Source: Dolosigranulum pigrum ATCC 51524 (lineage in GTDB: Bacteria; Bacillota; Bacilli; Lactobacillales; Carnobacteriaceae_A). Taken from it: 64,000 bases of DNA. A model generated the notes under the pieces. The model saw only the letters and a list, made by a program, of their open reading frames with translations. It made no database searches and had not been told where the DNA came from. The first letter of the stretch is position 1. Every line of letters begins with the position of its first letter. Positions 1 through 8,024 of the stretch are shown in pieces. The position numbers and the translations under genes were made by a program. The stretch lies in assembly GCF_000245815.1 (NCBI RefSeq), contig NZ_JH601103.1:186001-250000 (forward strand), read 5' to 3'.

Positions 1-467
1 ATAACGGTATTACCTCAATGGGATACATTGCCTTTGTAATGCTGGTAGCAGCTGGTTATGGCAATATTATGCGTGAGACGGGTGGAGTAGAACAACTTGT
101 CCAGTCTCTATCTTCCCTTGTTGGCGACAATCAATTACTCGGTGCATTCGGCATGCTTGTGGTTGGTTTGTTTATTACAATAGGAATTGGAACGAGTTTT
201 GGGACGATTCCTATTATTGCCACTATTTATGTCCCCTTAGCACAACAACTTGGCTTCACTCCTACTGCAACGATTCTATTGGTCGGGGTGGCGGCAGCAT
301 TAGGCGATGCCGGTTCGCCCGCGTCTGATAGTACACTGGGGCCAACTGCTGGTCTTAATATCGATGGTCAGCATGATCACATTAGAGATACCTGTCTGCC
401 TACCTTCTTACACTACAATATTCCGCTCATTTTAATCGGAACACTGGCAGCCTTGTTGATAGGATAG
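1..467 (+). CDS. YuiF-type Na+/H+ antiporter family protein, 3' part only
   Basis: This is the C-terminal part of an integral membrane transporter; the frame is already open at the left edge (first whole codon at 3), so the true start lies outside the window. The visible ~155 residues are hydrophobic segments separated by short loops. The motif GDAGSPASDSTLGPTAGLN followed by DGQHDHIRDTC is typical, from memory of the family, of the NhaC-like/YuiF group of predicted cation or amino acid:cation transporters. Substrate cannot be told from sequence. The gene converges on pyrG, with a hairpin between them. Family assignment is fairly sure, function only by family. Confidence 0.75.
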   Translation, partial: NGITSMGYIAFVMLVAAGYGNIMRETGGVEQLVQSLSSLVGDNQLLGAFGMLVVGLFITIGIGTSFGTIPIIATIYVPLAQQLGFTPTATILLVGVAAALGDAGSPASDSTLGPTAGLNIDGQHDHIRDTCLPTFLHYNIPLILIGTLAALLIG

Positions 468-496
468 CTAGGTCACGATTGCAGAGTTGATTATTA

Positions 497-537
497 GTAA
501 AAAGAGCTCCCCCGTATGCTAGGTGGGGAAGCTCTTT
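497..537 (-). terminator. Rho-independent terminator of pyrG
   Basis: Arms AAAGAGCT-CCCC and GGGGAAGCTCTTT form a stem, and read on the minus strand the stem is followed by TTTTT. It lies just after the pyrG stop. The plus strand has only a weak T run, so it mainly serves pyrG but may also stop the converging antiporter transcript. Confidence 0.8.
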
Positions 538-547
538 AGTTGATTGA

Positions 548-2149
548 TTATTTAGCGTTTGCTTGTGCGACTTCGATAAATTTGTCAAAGAGGGGTTGTG
601 GGCGTTCTGGCCGGGAGATAAATTCAGGATGGAATTGACTCGCAACGTAGAATGGATGATCCGATAGCTCGATGATTTCGACTAATTTATTATCCGGTGA
701 CACACCCGAGAAGACCAGTCCTGCTTCTGATAAGATATCGCGGTATTCATTATTGAACTCATAACGGTGACGGTGACGTTCTTCGACTAAGTTTTGACCG
801 TATGCTTCATGAGCCTTTGTACCGTTCTCTACTTTACATGGATAGAGACCGAGACGCTGGGTTCCTCCCATATCTTGAATATCAGCTTGATCTGCCATTA
901 AGTCGATAATATTGTGTTCAACTTGTGGATCCACTTCAGCTGTGTGTGCCCCATCTAAGCCGACTACATTACGGGCAAACTCGATTGCTGCCAGTTGCAT
1001 GCCGAGACAGATACCTAAGAATGGTATATTATGTTCGCGAACATATTTAATGGCTTCTAGTTTTCCATCAAGGCCACGTTCACCGAATCCACCAGGGACG
1101 ACAATACCATCACATTGTTTAATTTGATCGATAATGGCATCAGTCGAGTCTTTCTCCGCATTAATCCATGTGATCTGAACGTCAGTATCATGTTTATATC
1201 CGGCATGTTTTAGCGCTTCAGTCACAGAGATATACGCATCCGGTAATTCAACATATTTACCGACAATTCCAATCGTCGTCTGTCCACTTAAGTTCTGGAC
1301 GCGCTGTTCTAAATCTTTCCACGCACTCATATCTGCTTCAGGCACGTCCAATCCTAAATAGTCCACAACAATTTGGTCTAGTCCCTGTTCTTGTAAACGC
1401 AGTGGCACGGAATAAAGCGTATCAACATCAAGAGATTCAATGACTGCACTTTTGTCCACATCGGTAAACAAGGCAATTTTCTCTTTGATACTCTCGTCAA
1501 GTGGACGCTCAGAGCGCGCAATTAAGACATTAGGCTGAATACCGAGACTGCGCAATTCTTTCACACTGTGCTGAGTCGGTTTCGTCTTCATCTCACCTGC
1601 TGCAGCTAGATAGGGAATCAAGGTTGCATGTAAATACATCACATTTCCTGCTCCAACGTCACTCTTCATCTGACGGAGCGCTTCTAAGAACGGCAACGAC
1701 TCAATATCTCCAACCGTTCCACCCACTTCCGTAATAATGACATCGGAATCGGTCGTCTCCGCTGCTCGCATAATTTTTTCTTTAATCATATCCGTGATGT
1801 GCGGGATGACTTGAACGGTCTTACCGAGATAGTCTCCTTTACGTTCCTTATTCAACACTTCGGAATACACTTTTCCGGTTGTGACGTTTGAGTATTGATT
1901 CAAGTTAATATCAATGAAACGCTCATAGTGGCCTAAATCTAAGTCCGTCTCCGCCCCATCATCCGTCACGAAAACTTCTCCATGCTGGTACGGACTCATC
2001 GTTCCCGGATCCACATTAATATACGGATCGAACTTCTGAATGGTGACTTTCAAGCCACGATTTTTCAACAATCGACCCAAACTTGCTGCCGCAATTCCTT
2101 TCCCAATTGATGACACAACGCCACCTGTTACAAAAATATACTTCGCCAT
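548..2149 (-). CDS. pyrG: CTP synthase
   Basis: Glutamine-hydrolysing CTP synthase, which makes CTP from UTP, ATP and glutamine in the cytoplasm, the last step of pyrimidine nucleotide synthesis. The 533-residue length is normal. The N-terminal synthetase domain begins with the GGVVSSIGKG nucleotide-binding motif; the C-terminal class I glutamine amidotransferase domain has the nucleophile motif GICLGMQLA and the closing histidine-glutamate pair in SQFHPEF. The start follows GAGGAATTGTC. It is a single-gene unit with its own promoter and a leader attenuator (2191-2293), so expression should respond to CTP. rpoE, often the direct neighbour of pyrG in Firmicutes, lies about 4.7 kb further on. 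Confidence 0.98.
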   Translation of the reverse strand: MAKYIFVTGGVVSSIGKGIAAASLGRLLKNRGLKVTIQKFDPYINVDPGTMSPYQHGEVFVTDDGAETDLDLGHYERFIDINLNQYSNVTTGKVYSEVLNKERKGDYLGKTVQVIPHITDMIKEKIMRAAETTDSDVIITEVGGTVGDIESLPFLEALRQMKSDVGAGNVMYLHATLIPYLAAAGEMKTKPTQHSVKELRSLGIQPNVLIARSERPLDESIKEKIALFTDVDKSAVIESLDVDTLYSVPLRLQEQGLDQIVVDYLGLDVPEADMSAWKDLEQRVQNLSGQTTIGIVGKYVELPDAYISVTEALKHAGYKHDTDVQITWINAEKDSTDAIIDQIKQCDGIVVPGGFGERGLDGKLEAIKYVREHNIPFLGICLGMQLAAIEFARNVVGLDGAHTAEVDPQVEHNIIDLMADQADIQDMGGTQRLGLYPCKVENGTKAHEAYGQNLVEERHRHRYEFNNEYRDILSEAGLVFSGVSPDNKLVEIIELSDHPFYVASQFHPEFISRPERPQPLFDKFIEVAQANAK

Positions 2150-2190
2150 GACAATTCCTCCATTATCTTTATGTATCGCTCACTGTCTAT

Positions 2191-2293
2191 AAAATAGCAA
2201 AACTCCCTATTCCAATATTTGAATAGGGAGCTCAATCGTTCATATCTAGTAGTGCCCAATAACTATTTTACAGATTCTGGACACTGCTGTCAA
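2191..2293 (-). promoter_or_regulatory. pyrG promoter and CTP-sensing attenuator leader
   Basis: On the minus strand: -35 TTGACA (2288-2293), 17-bp spacer, -10 TAAAAT (2265-2270), then seven bases to a GGGC start (first G at 2257). About 27 bases downstream a terminator has the 5' arm GAGCTCCCTATTC (2221-2233), loop 2213-2220, 3' arm GAATAGGGAG (2203-2212) and a U-rich tail (2191-2202). In B. subtilis pyrG, low CTP causes repeated G addition at a GGGC start, and the poly-G 5' end pairs with the pyrimidine-rich terminator arm and prevents termination. All parts are present here in the same order, so I infer the same mechanism. Confidence 0.85.
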
Positions 2294-2302
2294 TTTTTTT
2301 AC

Positions 2303-3481
2303 TTAAAATTCTGACGGCAACGAAATATGTCTCACATCAAGTACGGTTGGTGTTGAGGCTTGGACTTGCGCGGTAACCGTCTCTGTCTGTTCGAACGTGA
2401 CGAGATCATATCGTTTCATCTCAGTCGGTTGGTCGCTCTGCCACTGTATAGGAATAAGCCATAACTGACCATCTTGCACGAGCCAGTGGAAGCCAGGTTC
2501 ACTCCACATTAATGCCTCCGTCGTCTCCATCATTTCCGGCATCGATTCTTCTATACGCAAGACCGTTTCATTATCTGCCGTTACTTCATAAATACGCAAC
2601 GTCTCTGTCTCATAATCTTGCGCCACCATATACAACTGCCCGCGTTCATAGATAACCTCTATTCCCTGATGCATCGTCTTATCGAAGTGAATCTCTTCCT
2701 TCGTATCCGTCTGCCAGTTGTAGCGGTAATAGGTGGAGGTTTCCTGATTGGCTTCTGCCACATAATCGACAGTGTATTCTTCCAAGACTACTTCATCGCC
2801 CGCTCCATCACCGTATAGTGCCAGTACTTTTCCTTCGTCTGCCGTCATCGTACTACGCTCGACTGTCCCTTGTTGCGGATCAATAATTAGATGCTTCATC
2901 TCCTCTGATCGATCCATAATATGAGAGAACAGATGCAACTGACCCGACTCATCGAAGAACGAATGCATAATAAAGCCATCCAATTCATTATCTTCCGGTC
3001 CCATCTCAATCGATTGTCGCTCAACTTCTCCAGTCGCTTTATCCACGTAATTTAAGCGCAATGTTTTGGGTTTATACGGCTCACCGATAAAGCCATATGC
3101 CCAAATACCGTCAACTGTTTCGTGATAAGCCGAAACTTCCCCATCCGGCAGACCGCGCAATAGTTCAGGATAGTCTCTCGTAAGTAAGGCTGGCAAACGA
3201 ATATAATCTTGCGGCAAGATAGCCTCACTTGCTTGTCTCAGCTGAAATTGTCCTTCATTATAATCCACTTGTGCTGCTGAACGCCAATCATCAAAATCAG
3301 CAGCTGGCTCGCTAATAGCCGCTGAAAATGTTAACTCATCTATCACTGTATGCGCCGGCGTGAACGTCACTGATACATCTACATCTCGACGTTCACCTCG
3401 TGTATAGGCACGCGTTCCGAAGAAGCCGACGAAAACAATGACAATAATCAGGAATACCGTTGTCAATTTCATATTTTTCAT
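2303..3481 (-). CDS. Membrane-anchored extracytoplasmic protein of a GntR/ABC operon, function unknown
   Basis: A 392-residue protein with one N-terminal hydrophobic segment (about residues 4-22, FLIIVIVFVGFFG) and no lipobox, so probably held in the membrane with a large outside domain. The rest is beta-rich with many aromatic and acidic residues and no motif I recognise. It is the last gene of the operon gntR-ATPase-permease-this gene, 13 bases after the permease stop, with a GGAGGG site before the start. In related YtrA-type operons extra membrane or secreted proteins accompany the ABC unit, so a sensing or accessory role is plausible but not shown. Confidence 0.6.
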   Translation of the reverse strand: MKNMKLTTVFLIIVIVFVGFFGTRAYTRGERRDVDVSVTFTPAHTVIDELTFSAAISEPAADFDDWRSAAQVDYNEGQFQLRQASEAILPQDYIRLPALLTRDYPELLRGLPDGEVSAYHETVDGIWAYGFIGEPYKPKTLRLNYVDKATGEVERQSIEMGPEDNELDGFIMHSFFDESGQLHLFSHIMDRSEEMKHLIIDPQQGTVERSTMTADEGKVLALYGDGAGDEVVLEEYTVDYVAEANQETSTYYRYNWQTDTKEEIHFDKTMHQGIEVIYERGQLYMVAQDYETETLRIYEVTADNETVLRIEESMPEMMETTEALMWSEPGFHWLVQDGQLWLIPIQWQSDQPTEMKRYDLVTFEQTETVTAQVQASTPTVLDVRHISLPSEF

Positions 3482-3494
3482 AACCTTATCCCTC

Positions 3495-4319
3495 CTAAAC
3501 TCTCAGCCGGTGATTGATGAGATAATGGCTGATGCCGATACAAATCAACGTATATAGCACCATAATTCCATACATCATATAGAGCGCCTCATCGTAGAAA
3601 AGATACCACTTATAGGCTTGTCCACCGATCACTGATATTACCGCAACGGAGCCGATCAACGATATAAGATAAAAAGCTAGACCACTGATGAATCCAGCTA
3701 AGCCAAAGCTTCGCTCTAACAAAATGCCGACAAACACAATATTTAAGGTCATAAACCCCATTACATATCGGTTAATCATAATTTGGAGTACCGGCAGGAA
3801 GATTTCATTTCCAAAAGCGTTCCAATAATAGAGCTCAAATAGATGAATCGGTCGGATCACATCTTCAGACAAGACCCATTCGAAGATCCAATTCCCAACT
3901 GCTAACAACACGATCTGTAGCGCTACTAACAATAAGACCCCAATATATAGGGCTAATAATTTAGCAAAATAAACCTGCATTCGATTGCCCGGAATCATCA
4001 TGAGTCGATAGCTGAAGCGACTCTTGCCATACCATTCACGATACCACGTATAGAAGGCATAAAAGATTAATGCAAAGACCGTAAACAAGATGGCTAGCGT
4101 TACAATCCCCGACTGTGTCACTTCATTGAAAGCCAGTGCTCGCGCCACAGTTCCGGGCATCTCCAAGGTCGTGCCAGCCGAGACATCACGGTCGAAGTAT
4201 CTATACGTACTCCAGATGACGCCTAAAGGTTGGACCACCATATTGAAGAGAATTAACCCGATCAGTACTTTCCATAGCCGATTAAATTCGAATTGTAATA
4301 ACTTCCATGTTCTATTCAT
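3495..4319 (-). CDS. ABC-2 type transporter permease
   Basis: A 274-residue integral membrane protein with about six hydrophobic segments (near 20-40, 75-100, 125-155, 190-210, 215-240 and 245-265), suited to be the permease of the ATPase encoded just upstream. I chose the ATG at 4319 because AAGGTG lies six bases before it; the longer open frame starts inside the ATPase gene without a good site. It overlaps the ATPase stop by 8 bp, so the two are translationally coupled. Substrate unknown; systems of this layout are often linked to cell-envelope stress. Confidence is high for permease and low for substrate. Confidence 0.8.
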   Translation of the reverse strand: MNRTWKLLQFEFNRLWKVLIGLILFNMVVQPLGVIWSTYRYFDRDVSAGTTLEMPGTVARALAFNEVTQSGIVTLAILFTVFALIFYAFYTWYREWYGKSRFSYRLMMIPGNRMQVYFAKLLALYIGVLLLVALQIVLLAVGNWIFEWVLSEDVIRPIHLFELYYWNAFGNEIFLPVLQIMINRYVMGFMTLNIVFVGILLERSFGLAGFISGLAFYLISLIGSVAVISVIGGQAYKWYLFYDEALYMMYGIMVLYTLICIGISHYLINHRLRV

Positions 4320-5037
4320 ACTCATCACCTTCCCAGCTTGCGAATTGTTGCGGCTGATACACCTCACGCATCACATCGACAATCGACTTCCCTTCATCCA
4401 TCCGCATCTGCTCAACATTGAACTCCTTAGCAATCCGCGTGCGATCAAGCAAGATTACATGATCCACGAGTCGCTCAATTTCATCAATCTCATGCGTCGT
4501 AATAAGCACACCCTTATCTTCTACCAATGTTGTCGTGAAGATATTGGCAATCTCCTCTCGAGTAAAGATATCGATATTATTGAATGGTTCATCCATTAAG
4601 ATATAATCTGAATCCTGTGCAAACCCTAACAACAGATTCACCTTGGCAATATTCCCCTTCGACAACTCCTTAATCACCATCGTTTCCTCCAAGTTAAAAA
4701 AGCGTAAAATATCTTGGGCCTTCTGCTCATTCCAAGACGCATAGAAATCTCGCATAAAGTCCATCGCTTCTCGAATTGTAAACTCAAGTAGCATAATAGA
4801 TTCATCTGGAATAAAACTTATTTTTTCATACAATGAATACTTAAGCGGCTCACCATCTATCCGCACCTCTCCTGCCTGCTTAGGTACCAAATTCATTATC
4901 GCATTCAGAATAGTCGTCTTCCCGACACCATTCACCCCGATAAGGGCGGTGATTTCCCCTTTTGGTACAGTAAATGAGATGTCTTCTACAATTGTTCGTT
5001 TCCCGTAACGCTTCGTCAGTCCATTAACCTCTAACAT
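4312..5037 (-). CDS. ABC transporter ATP-binding protein (YtrB-like)
   Basis: A 241-residue nucleotide-binding subunit. Walker A is GVNGVGKT, Walker B is YILMDEPFNNID, the H-loop histidine is in ITTHEIDE, and the signature region is the atypical LSKGNIAKVN, as seen in ABC-2 exporters of the YtrB group. The start at 5037 (MLEVNGLTKRYG) is preceded by GGAGGACTCAG; an earlier in-frame ATG at 5061 has no ribosome site and lies within gntR. It overlaps the end of gntR by 14 bp and the permease by 8 bp, so three products are made as a coupled set. Confidence 0.9.
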   Translation of the reverse strand: MLEVNGLTKRYGKRTIVEDISFTVPKGEITALIGVNGVGKTTILNAIMNLVPKQAGEVRIDGEPLKYSLYEKISFIPDESIMLLEFTIREAMDFMRDFYASWNEQKAQDILRFFNLEETMVIKELSKGNIAKVNLLLGFAQDSDYILMDEPFNNIDIFTREEIANIFTTTLVEDKGVLITTHEIDEIERLVDHVILLDRTRIAKEFNVEQMRMDEGKSIVDVMREVYQPQQFASWEGDEYE

Positions 5038-5407
5038 CTGAGTCCTCCCTCTTCCATTCATCTTGGATCATCTGAACAACCTCAGCCTCATCCAACTCTA
5101 ACAAGCTCACTTGCTGGACAAATTGCTTCACCGCTTCGCGGGCCCATTCTTGTCGCAGCTGCCTGAGCACGGTTAGGTCTTCCGTAATCTTACTGGCGAC
5201 ATTTGCTTCGGTATAAATCAACTGCATCTCTTCCATCTCCTTATAAGCCCGCTGCACAGTATTGGGATTGATCTTCAACGTCCGAGCTAGTTCTCGTCTT
5301 GAAGGCAACTCTTGCCCTGGCTGCAGACGCTTCGCCACTAATTCTTCCTTGAAGTATTCAACCACTTGGACATAGATTGGATCTCGATTATTAAACCTAA
5401 TATTCAC
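5024..5407 (-). CDS. GntR-family transcriptional regulator (YtrA subfamily)
   Basis: A 127-residue regulator: an N-terminal winged helix (about residues 5-75, with SRRELARTLKINPNTVQRAY as the recognition region) and only a short helical C-terminal part with no large effector domain, which is the mark of the YtrA subfamily. The GTG at 5407 (MNIRFNNRDPIYVQ) has AGAGGTG a few bases upstream, so I prefer it to the earlier in-frame GTG at 5422. It heads the ABC operon and most likely represses it through the three inverted repeats at 5427-5542. Confidence 0.88.
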   Translation of the reverse strand: MNIRFNNRDPIYVQVVEYFKEELVAKRLQPGQELPSRRELARTLKINPNTVQRAYKEMEEMQLIYTEANVASKITEDLTVLRQLRQEWAREAVKQFVQQVSLLELDEAEVVQMIQDEWKREDSDVRG

Positions 5408-5426
5408 GCCATCACCTCTCACTTCC

Positions 5427-5542
5427 GTATTAAGTAATTAATACACTCTGTCTAAAAAAATAGTATACTGACCCGTATCAACCACTTAATACACCTTAAT
5501 TAAAAAAATACTTACCCCTTATGTGTATTATACGATTAATAC
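5427..5542. promoter_or_regulatory. Three 18-bp inverted repeats, probable GntR operators
   Basis: GTATTAAGTAATTAATAC (5427-5444), GTATCAACCACTTAATAC (5475-5492) and GTATTATACGATTAATAC (5525-5542) share the pattern GTATTAA-N4-TTAATAC, with centres 48 and 50 bp apart. On the minus strand a possible -10 TATACT lies between the first and second copies (5462-5467) with only a weak -35. Position upstream of the gntR-ABC operon and the regular spacing support autoregulation by the GntR protein. Confidence 0.75.
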
Positions 5543-5654
5543 AGTTATGAGGCAAGTTATTTTTCGATATTTTATACATATTTTTTTCGTCATTGCGGTC
5601 TGATAGCTTTCAGCCGCTCGCGAAGAGTTCCTTCCACCTTCACAAGATATGATA

Positions 5655-5695
5655 AACACCACTATGATGACGTCTCTCCATCATAATAGTGGCGT
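5655..5695 (-). terminator. Terminator-like hairpin after corA
   Basis: On the minus strand CCACTAT-TATGATG pairs with CATCATAGTGG around an ~9-base loop, with a three-base bulge, followed by TGTTTATC. It lies between the corA stop and the GntR operators. The T run is weak. The rest of the 5543-5742 gap shows nothing else I can name. Confidence 0.55.
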
Positions 5696-5742
5696 CTCTT
5701 GTAGGCAGTGTGTCCGAGTTATTATATGTTTACTCCATTGAG

Positions 5743-6654
5743 TTAATGTCGGTTAACGATATAATCCAGAATAACCTTAATCACTCCCCATAGTATGACG
5801 AACAGCCCCACAATATAGACCCAAGCATGTGGTGTTTTCATCATCGGAAGTGCTATATTCATCCCAAAGAAACCAGTAATCACCCCAAACACAGCTAAAA
5901 TAATCGAAATAATCGTTAATGTCGTCAAGTTCTCATTTAGATTATTGTTCAATACATTATTATATGCTCCTGAAAGTTGCTGGAAAATTTGTGCGTTTAG
6001 TTGTGTCATAGAGGCCAATTGCTTCGCTTCTATCAAGGCATCATTTAATTCTTCCCTATCTTCCGGGTCGCATCGTCTAATGACATGATGATTTTTTAAC
6101 TTCTCCAACAGCAAGACATTTTGATTCGCTGCCACTTGTAGATAGACTGAGCCGGTTTCTAAATCGGATAAGGCGAACAAGTTATGTTTATTCGTCCTTT
6201 GGCGTAGTTTTCTATTCAATATATCTTTTTCTTTATCAATCGCATCCATCACCGGAAAATAGCGCTCCGTAATTAACGTCAGACAGGAGAAGAAAAATTT
6301 GTTCACTGACACCTGTCTATGATGCATTAAATACTGATTGAAGTGCGCAATCAAGTATTCACTCTTATCGTTAACAATTGTAATAAGTCGATTGGGTTGA
6401 ACAATAAATGTCACTGGGATCGTTTCGTAATGCTCACTCGTTCGATAATGATCCAGTGCATTATAAATAACTAACAACGCCTGATCATCGGCATCATAAT
6501 TAACAATCGCCCGCTCGTTCTCATCCATCGCATACGCGATAATATCATTATCGATCGTATCATCTGCCAATGTATCTGCCGTCAATTCTACCTTGTCTGT
6601 ATGAATGATTACCCAACGAAATGCATTATCTTGCCCAAAATATTTCTCTTGCAT
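5743..6654 (-). CDS. corA: CorA-family divalent cation (magnesium) transporter
   Basis: A 303-residue member of the CorA family of Mg2+/Co2+ channels in the cell membrane. The long cytoplasmic N-terminal part is mixed alpha/beta ending in long helices; two C-terminal membrane segments follow, and the signature GMN is present after the first (FFGMNIALP). The longer frame begins at 6669, but GGAGGA overlaps those codons and sits 8 bases before the ATG at 6654 (MQEKYFGQD), which I take as the start; a consensus promoter whose start site falls near 6677 agrees. Single-gene unit. Confidence 0.92.
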   Translation of the reverse strand: MQEKYFGQDNAFRWVIIHTDKVELTADTLADDTIDNDIIAYAMDENERAIVNYDADDQALLVIYNALDHYRTSEHYETIPVTFIVQPNRLITIVNDKSEYLIAHFNQYLMHHRQVSVNKFFFSCLTLITERYFPVMDAIDKEKDILNRKLRQRTNKHNLFALSDLETGSVYLQVAANQNVLLLEKLKNHHVIRRCDPEDREELNDALIEAKQLASMTQLNAQIFQQLSGAYNNVLNNNLNENLTTLTIISIILAVFGVITGFFGMNIALPMMKTPHAWVYIVGLFVILWGVIKVILDYIVNRH

Positions 6655-6683
6655 AACGGTTTCCTCCATTCTCTAACCTCACT

Positions 6684-6712
6684 ATTATAAAGCTTTGCAC
6701 TCAAATTTTCAA
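6684..6712 (-). promoter_or_regulatory. Promoter of corA
   Basis: On the minus strand -35 TTGAAA (6707-6712), exactly 17 bp, -10 TATAAT (6684-6689). A start site near 6677 leaves a short leader to the GGAGG site and the ATG at 6654. Confidence 0.8.
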
Positions 6713-6786
6713 TCAGCCCCTGATAAAAGAAGCACTATTCCATGTAACTTACCGGACATATCTTGAACATCTAAGATTCTCCAAAA

Positions 6787-6826
6787 GAAAAAAACACTAT
6801 CTGAGTTATATTTCCCAGATAGTGCC
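6787..6826 (-). terminator. Terminator of rpoE
   Basis: CACTATCTG (6795-6803) pairs with CAGATAGTG (6816-6824). On the minus strand the stem is followed by TTTTTTTC. It lies 13 bases after the rpoE stop. Confidence 0.88.
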
Positions 6827-6838
6827 CTCTTTAATAAA

Positions 6839-7357
6839 TTAGTCGTCACCAAGAACATCTTCGTCATCAACGATCGATAGATCTTCTAATTCGCTACCTT
6901 CATCATCCGTAATGAAGTCATCGTCTAATTCATCGCGATATTCATCGTAGTTCTCGTCATCTTCTAGTTCGATTTCTTCTTCATCGGCTTCGTCTTCAGA
7001 GAGTTCATCTTCTACATCATCAATATCATCGAAGCCATCCGGTGCTTGCTTCGGTGTAATATCTTCTAGATCATTATCGTGCGTTAACTCTTCATCAATC
7101 GAGTCAACTGGATACCAACCACGGAGTCCCCAACGATTCTCTCCTAGTGAGATGAAGCGTCCATCGATGTTCAGATCGGTATAGAACTGCGCTATTTGCT
7201 CTTCTAGCTGCTCATCATCCAACTCTAAGTAGTCAGCTACTTGGTGTAATAAGTCATTGAAGTTCATTACTTCATGATTTTTGTCCAAGATTGCCTTCGC
7301 TACATGAACCGGGGCTAATTCGTGTTTTTCGATCCCATTAAATTCTTTTAATTCCAC
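6839..7357 (-). CDS. rpoE: DNA-directed RNA polymerase delta subunit
   Basis: Delta factor of Gram-positive RNA polymerase, a small protein that raises transcription specificity and enzyme recycling. The N-terminal ~90 residues form the conserved folded HARE-HTH-like domain (for example DGRFISLGENRWGLRGW), and the C-terminal ~80 residues are an almost purely acidic tail rich in Asp and Glu, both diagnostic. Length 172 residues is usual. It follows a DUF1934 gene with a gap of about 50 bp and has a good promoter placed at the end of that gene. Confidence 0.96.
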   Translation of the reverse strand: MELKEFNGIEKHELAPVHVAKAILDKNHEVMNFNDLLHQVADYLELDDEQLEEQIAQFYTDLNIDGRFISLGENRWGLRGWYPVDSIDEELTHDNDLEDITPKQAPDGFDDIDDVEDELSEDEADEEEIELEDDENYDEYRDELDDDFITDDEGSELEDLSIVDDEDVLGDD

Positions 7358-7394
7358 TATCTATCAACCTTTCTTCTTCCACATTCTCTTATTT

Positions 7395-7423
7395 ATATTA
7401 GCGTATTATGTCGTGAAATGCAA
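7395..7423 (-). promoter_or_regulatory. Promoter of rpoE
   Basis: On the minus strand -35 TTGCAT (7418-7423), 17 bp, -10 TAATAT (7395-7400). The -35 lies inside the last codons of the DUF1934 gene, so rpoE can be transcribed alone or together with it. Confidence 0.65.
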
Positions 7424-7849
7424 TCTTAATTCGTAGTCGCCTAATTTCTCTTCACCTGAGAATAATTGATAGTCCACTTGTACTTCACCAGCTGTTGGCT
7501 GTTGCTTAAGTGTTGTCATCAAGTGGTTAGTTTGAACAACTAGTTGTATTATTCCTGCTGGTGTTCGGTAATTGACGCTCGTTGGCTGTGTGCTACTAAA
7601 AACTAATCGCGTCGTCTGTTCCGCATGACGAATTAATGTGACTTCCTCTCCCGACTGATTGATTTTCACTGTAACAGGTGTCACTTGTTCATCTAATACT
7701 TCATCGAACTTAATATAATAATGCCCCTTCATCTGAGCAAACCGCCCGCGATCCTCGAACTGATGCTCATTCACTTGGCCCGCCTGCTTCGACTTAACCG
7801 ACATATTCACTTCAGCTACTTGCGCTTGTCCATCAATCATTTGACACAT
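7406..7849 (-). CDS. DUF1934 family protein (YwiB-like)
   Basis: A 147-residue cytoplasmic beta-barrel-like protein; the pattern YYIKFDEVLDEQVTPVTVKI, then TLIRHAEQTTRLVFS and a C-terminal GDYELRLHF strand matches my memory of the DUF1934/YwiB family, which has a calycin-like fold and no assigned biochemical role. The family is commonly found beside rpoE or argS in Firmicutes, as here. Start ATG at 7849 has GGGAG five bases upstream; a GTG one codon earlier and an ATG at 7840 are possible alternatives. Confidence 0.75.
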   Translation of the reverse strand: MCQMIDGQAQVAEVNMSVKSKQAGQVNEHQFEDRGRFAQMKGHYYIKFDEVLDEQVTPVTVKINQSGEEVTLIRHAEQTTRLVFSSTQPTSVNYRTPAGIIQLVVQTNHLMTTLKQQPTAGEVQVDYQLFSGEEKLGDYELRLHFTT

Positions 7850-7979
7850 CACTACTCCCTCTTCTCATCATCTTCTCTATTATACCGCATACGGTTCACG
7901 TTTAAAAATATTTCTTTTGGTATCCATCTATTCCTCTCCTTATGAAAAACCGCTTATCTCAGCATTTTCTATTGATTTT

Positions 7980-7988
7980 TGCTATAAT
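7980..7988 (+). promoter_or_regulatory. Extended -10 promoter before the lipL-like gene
   Basis: TGCTATAAT is an extended -10 element (TG-N-TATAAT). No convincing -35 is seen. The start site would be near 7995, about 30 bases before the GTG start at 8025. It would drive the plus-strand group 8025-11106. Confidence 0.6.
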
Positions 7989-8024
7989 AGGCATAGATTA
8001 CTTAGATGACTGTGGGGGATTGAT

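Noticed and set aside
497..537. Terminator assigned to the antiporter gene on the plus strand
   Set aside because: The T run follows the stem on the minus strand; on the plus strand it is weak, so pyrG is the main user.
4090..4599. Plus-strand 169-codon frame opposite the ABC ATPase and permease
   Set aside because: No ribosome site and no protein-like pattern; the minus-strand genes show clear motifs.
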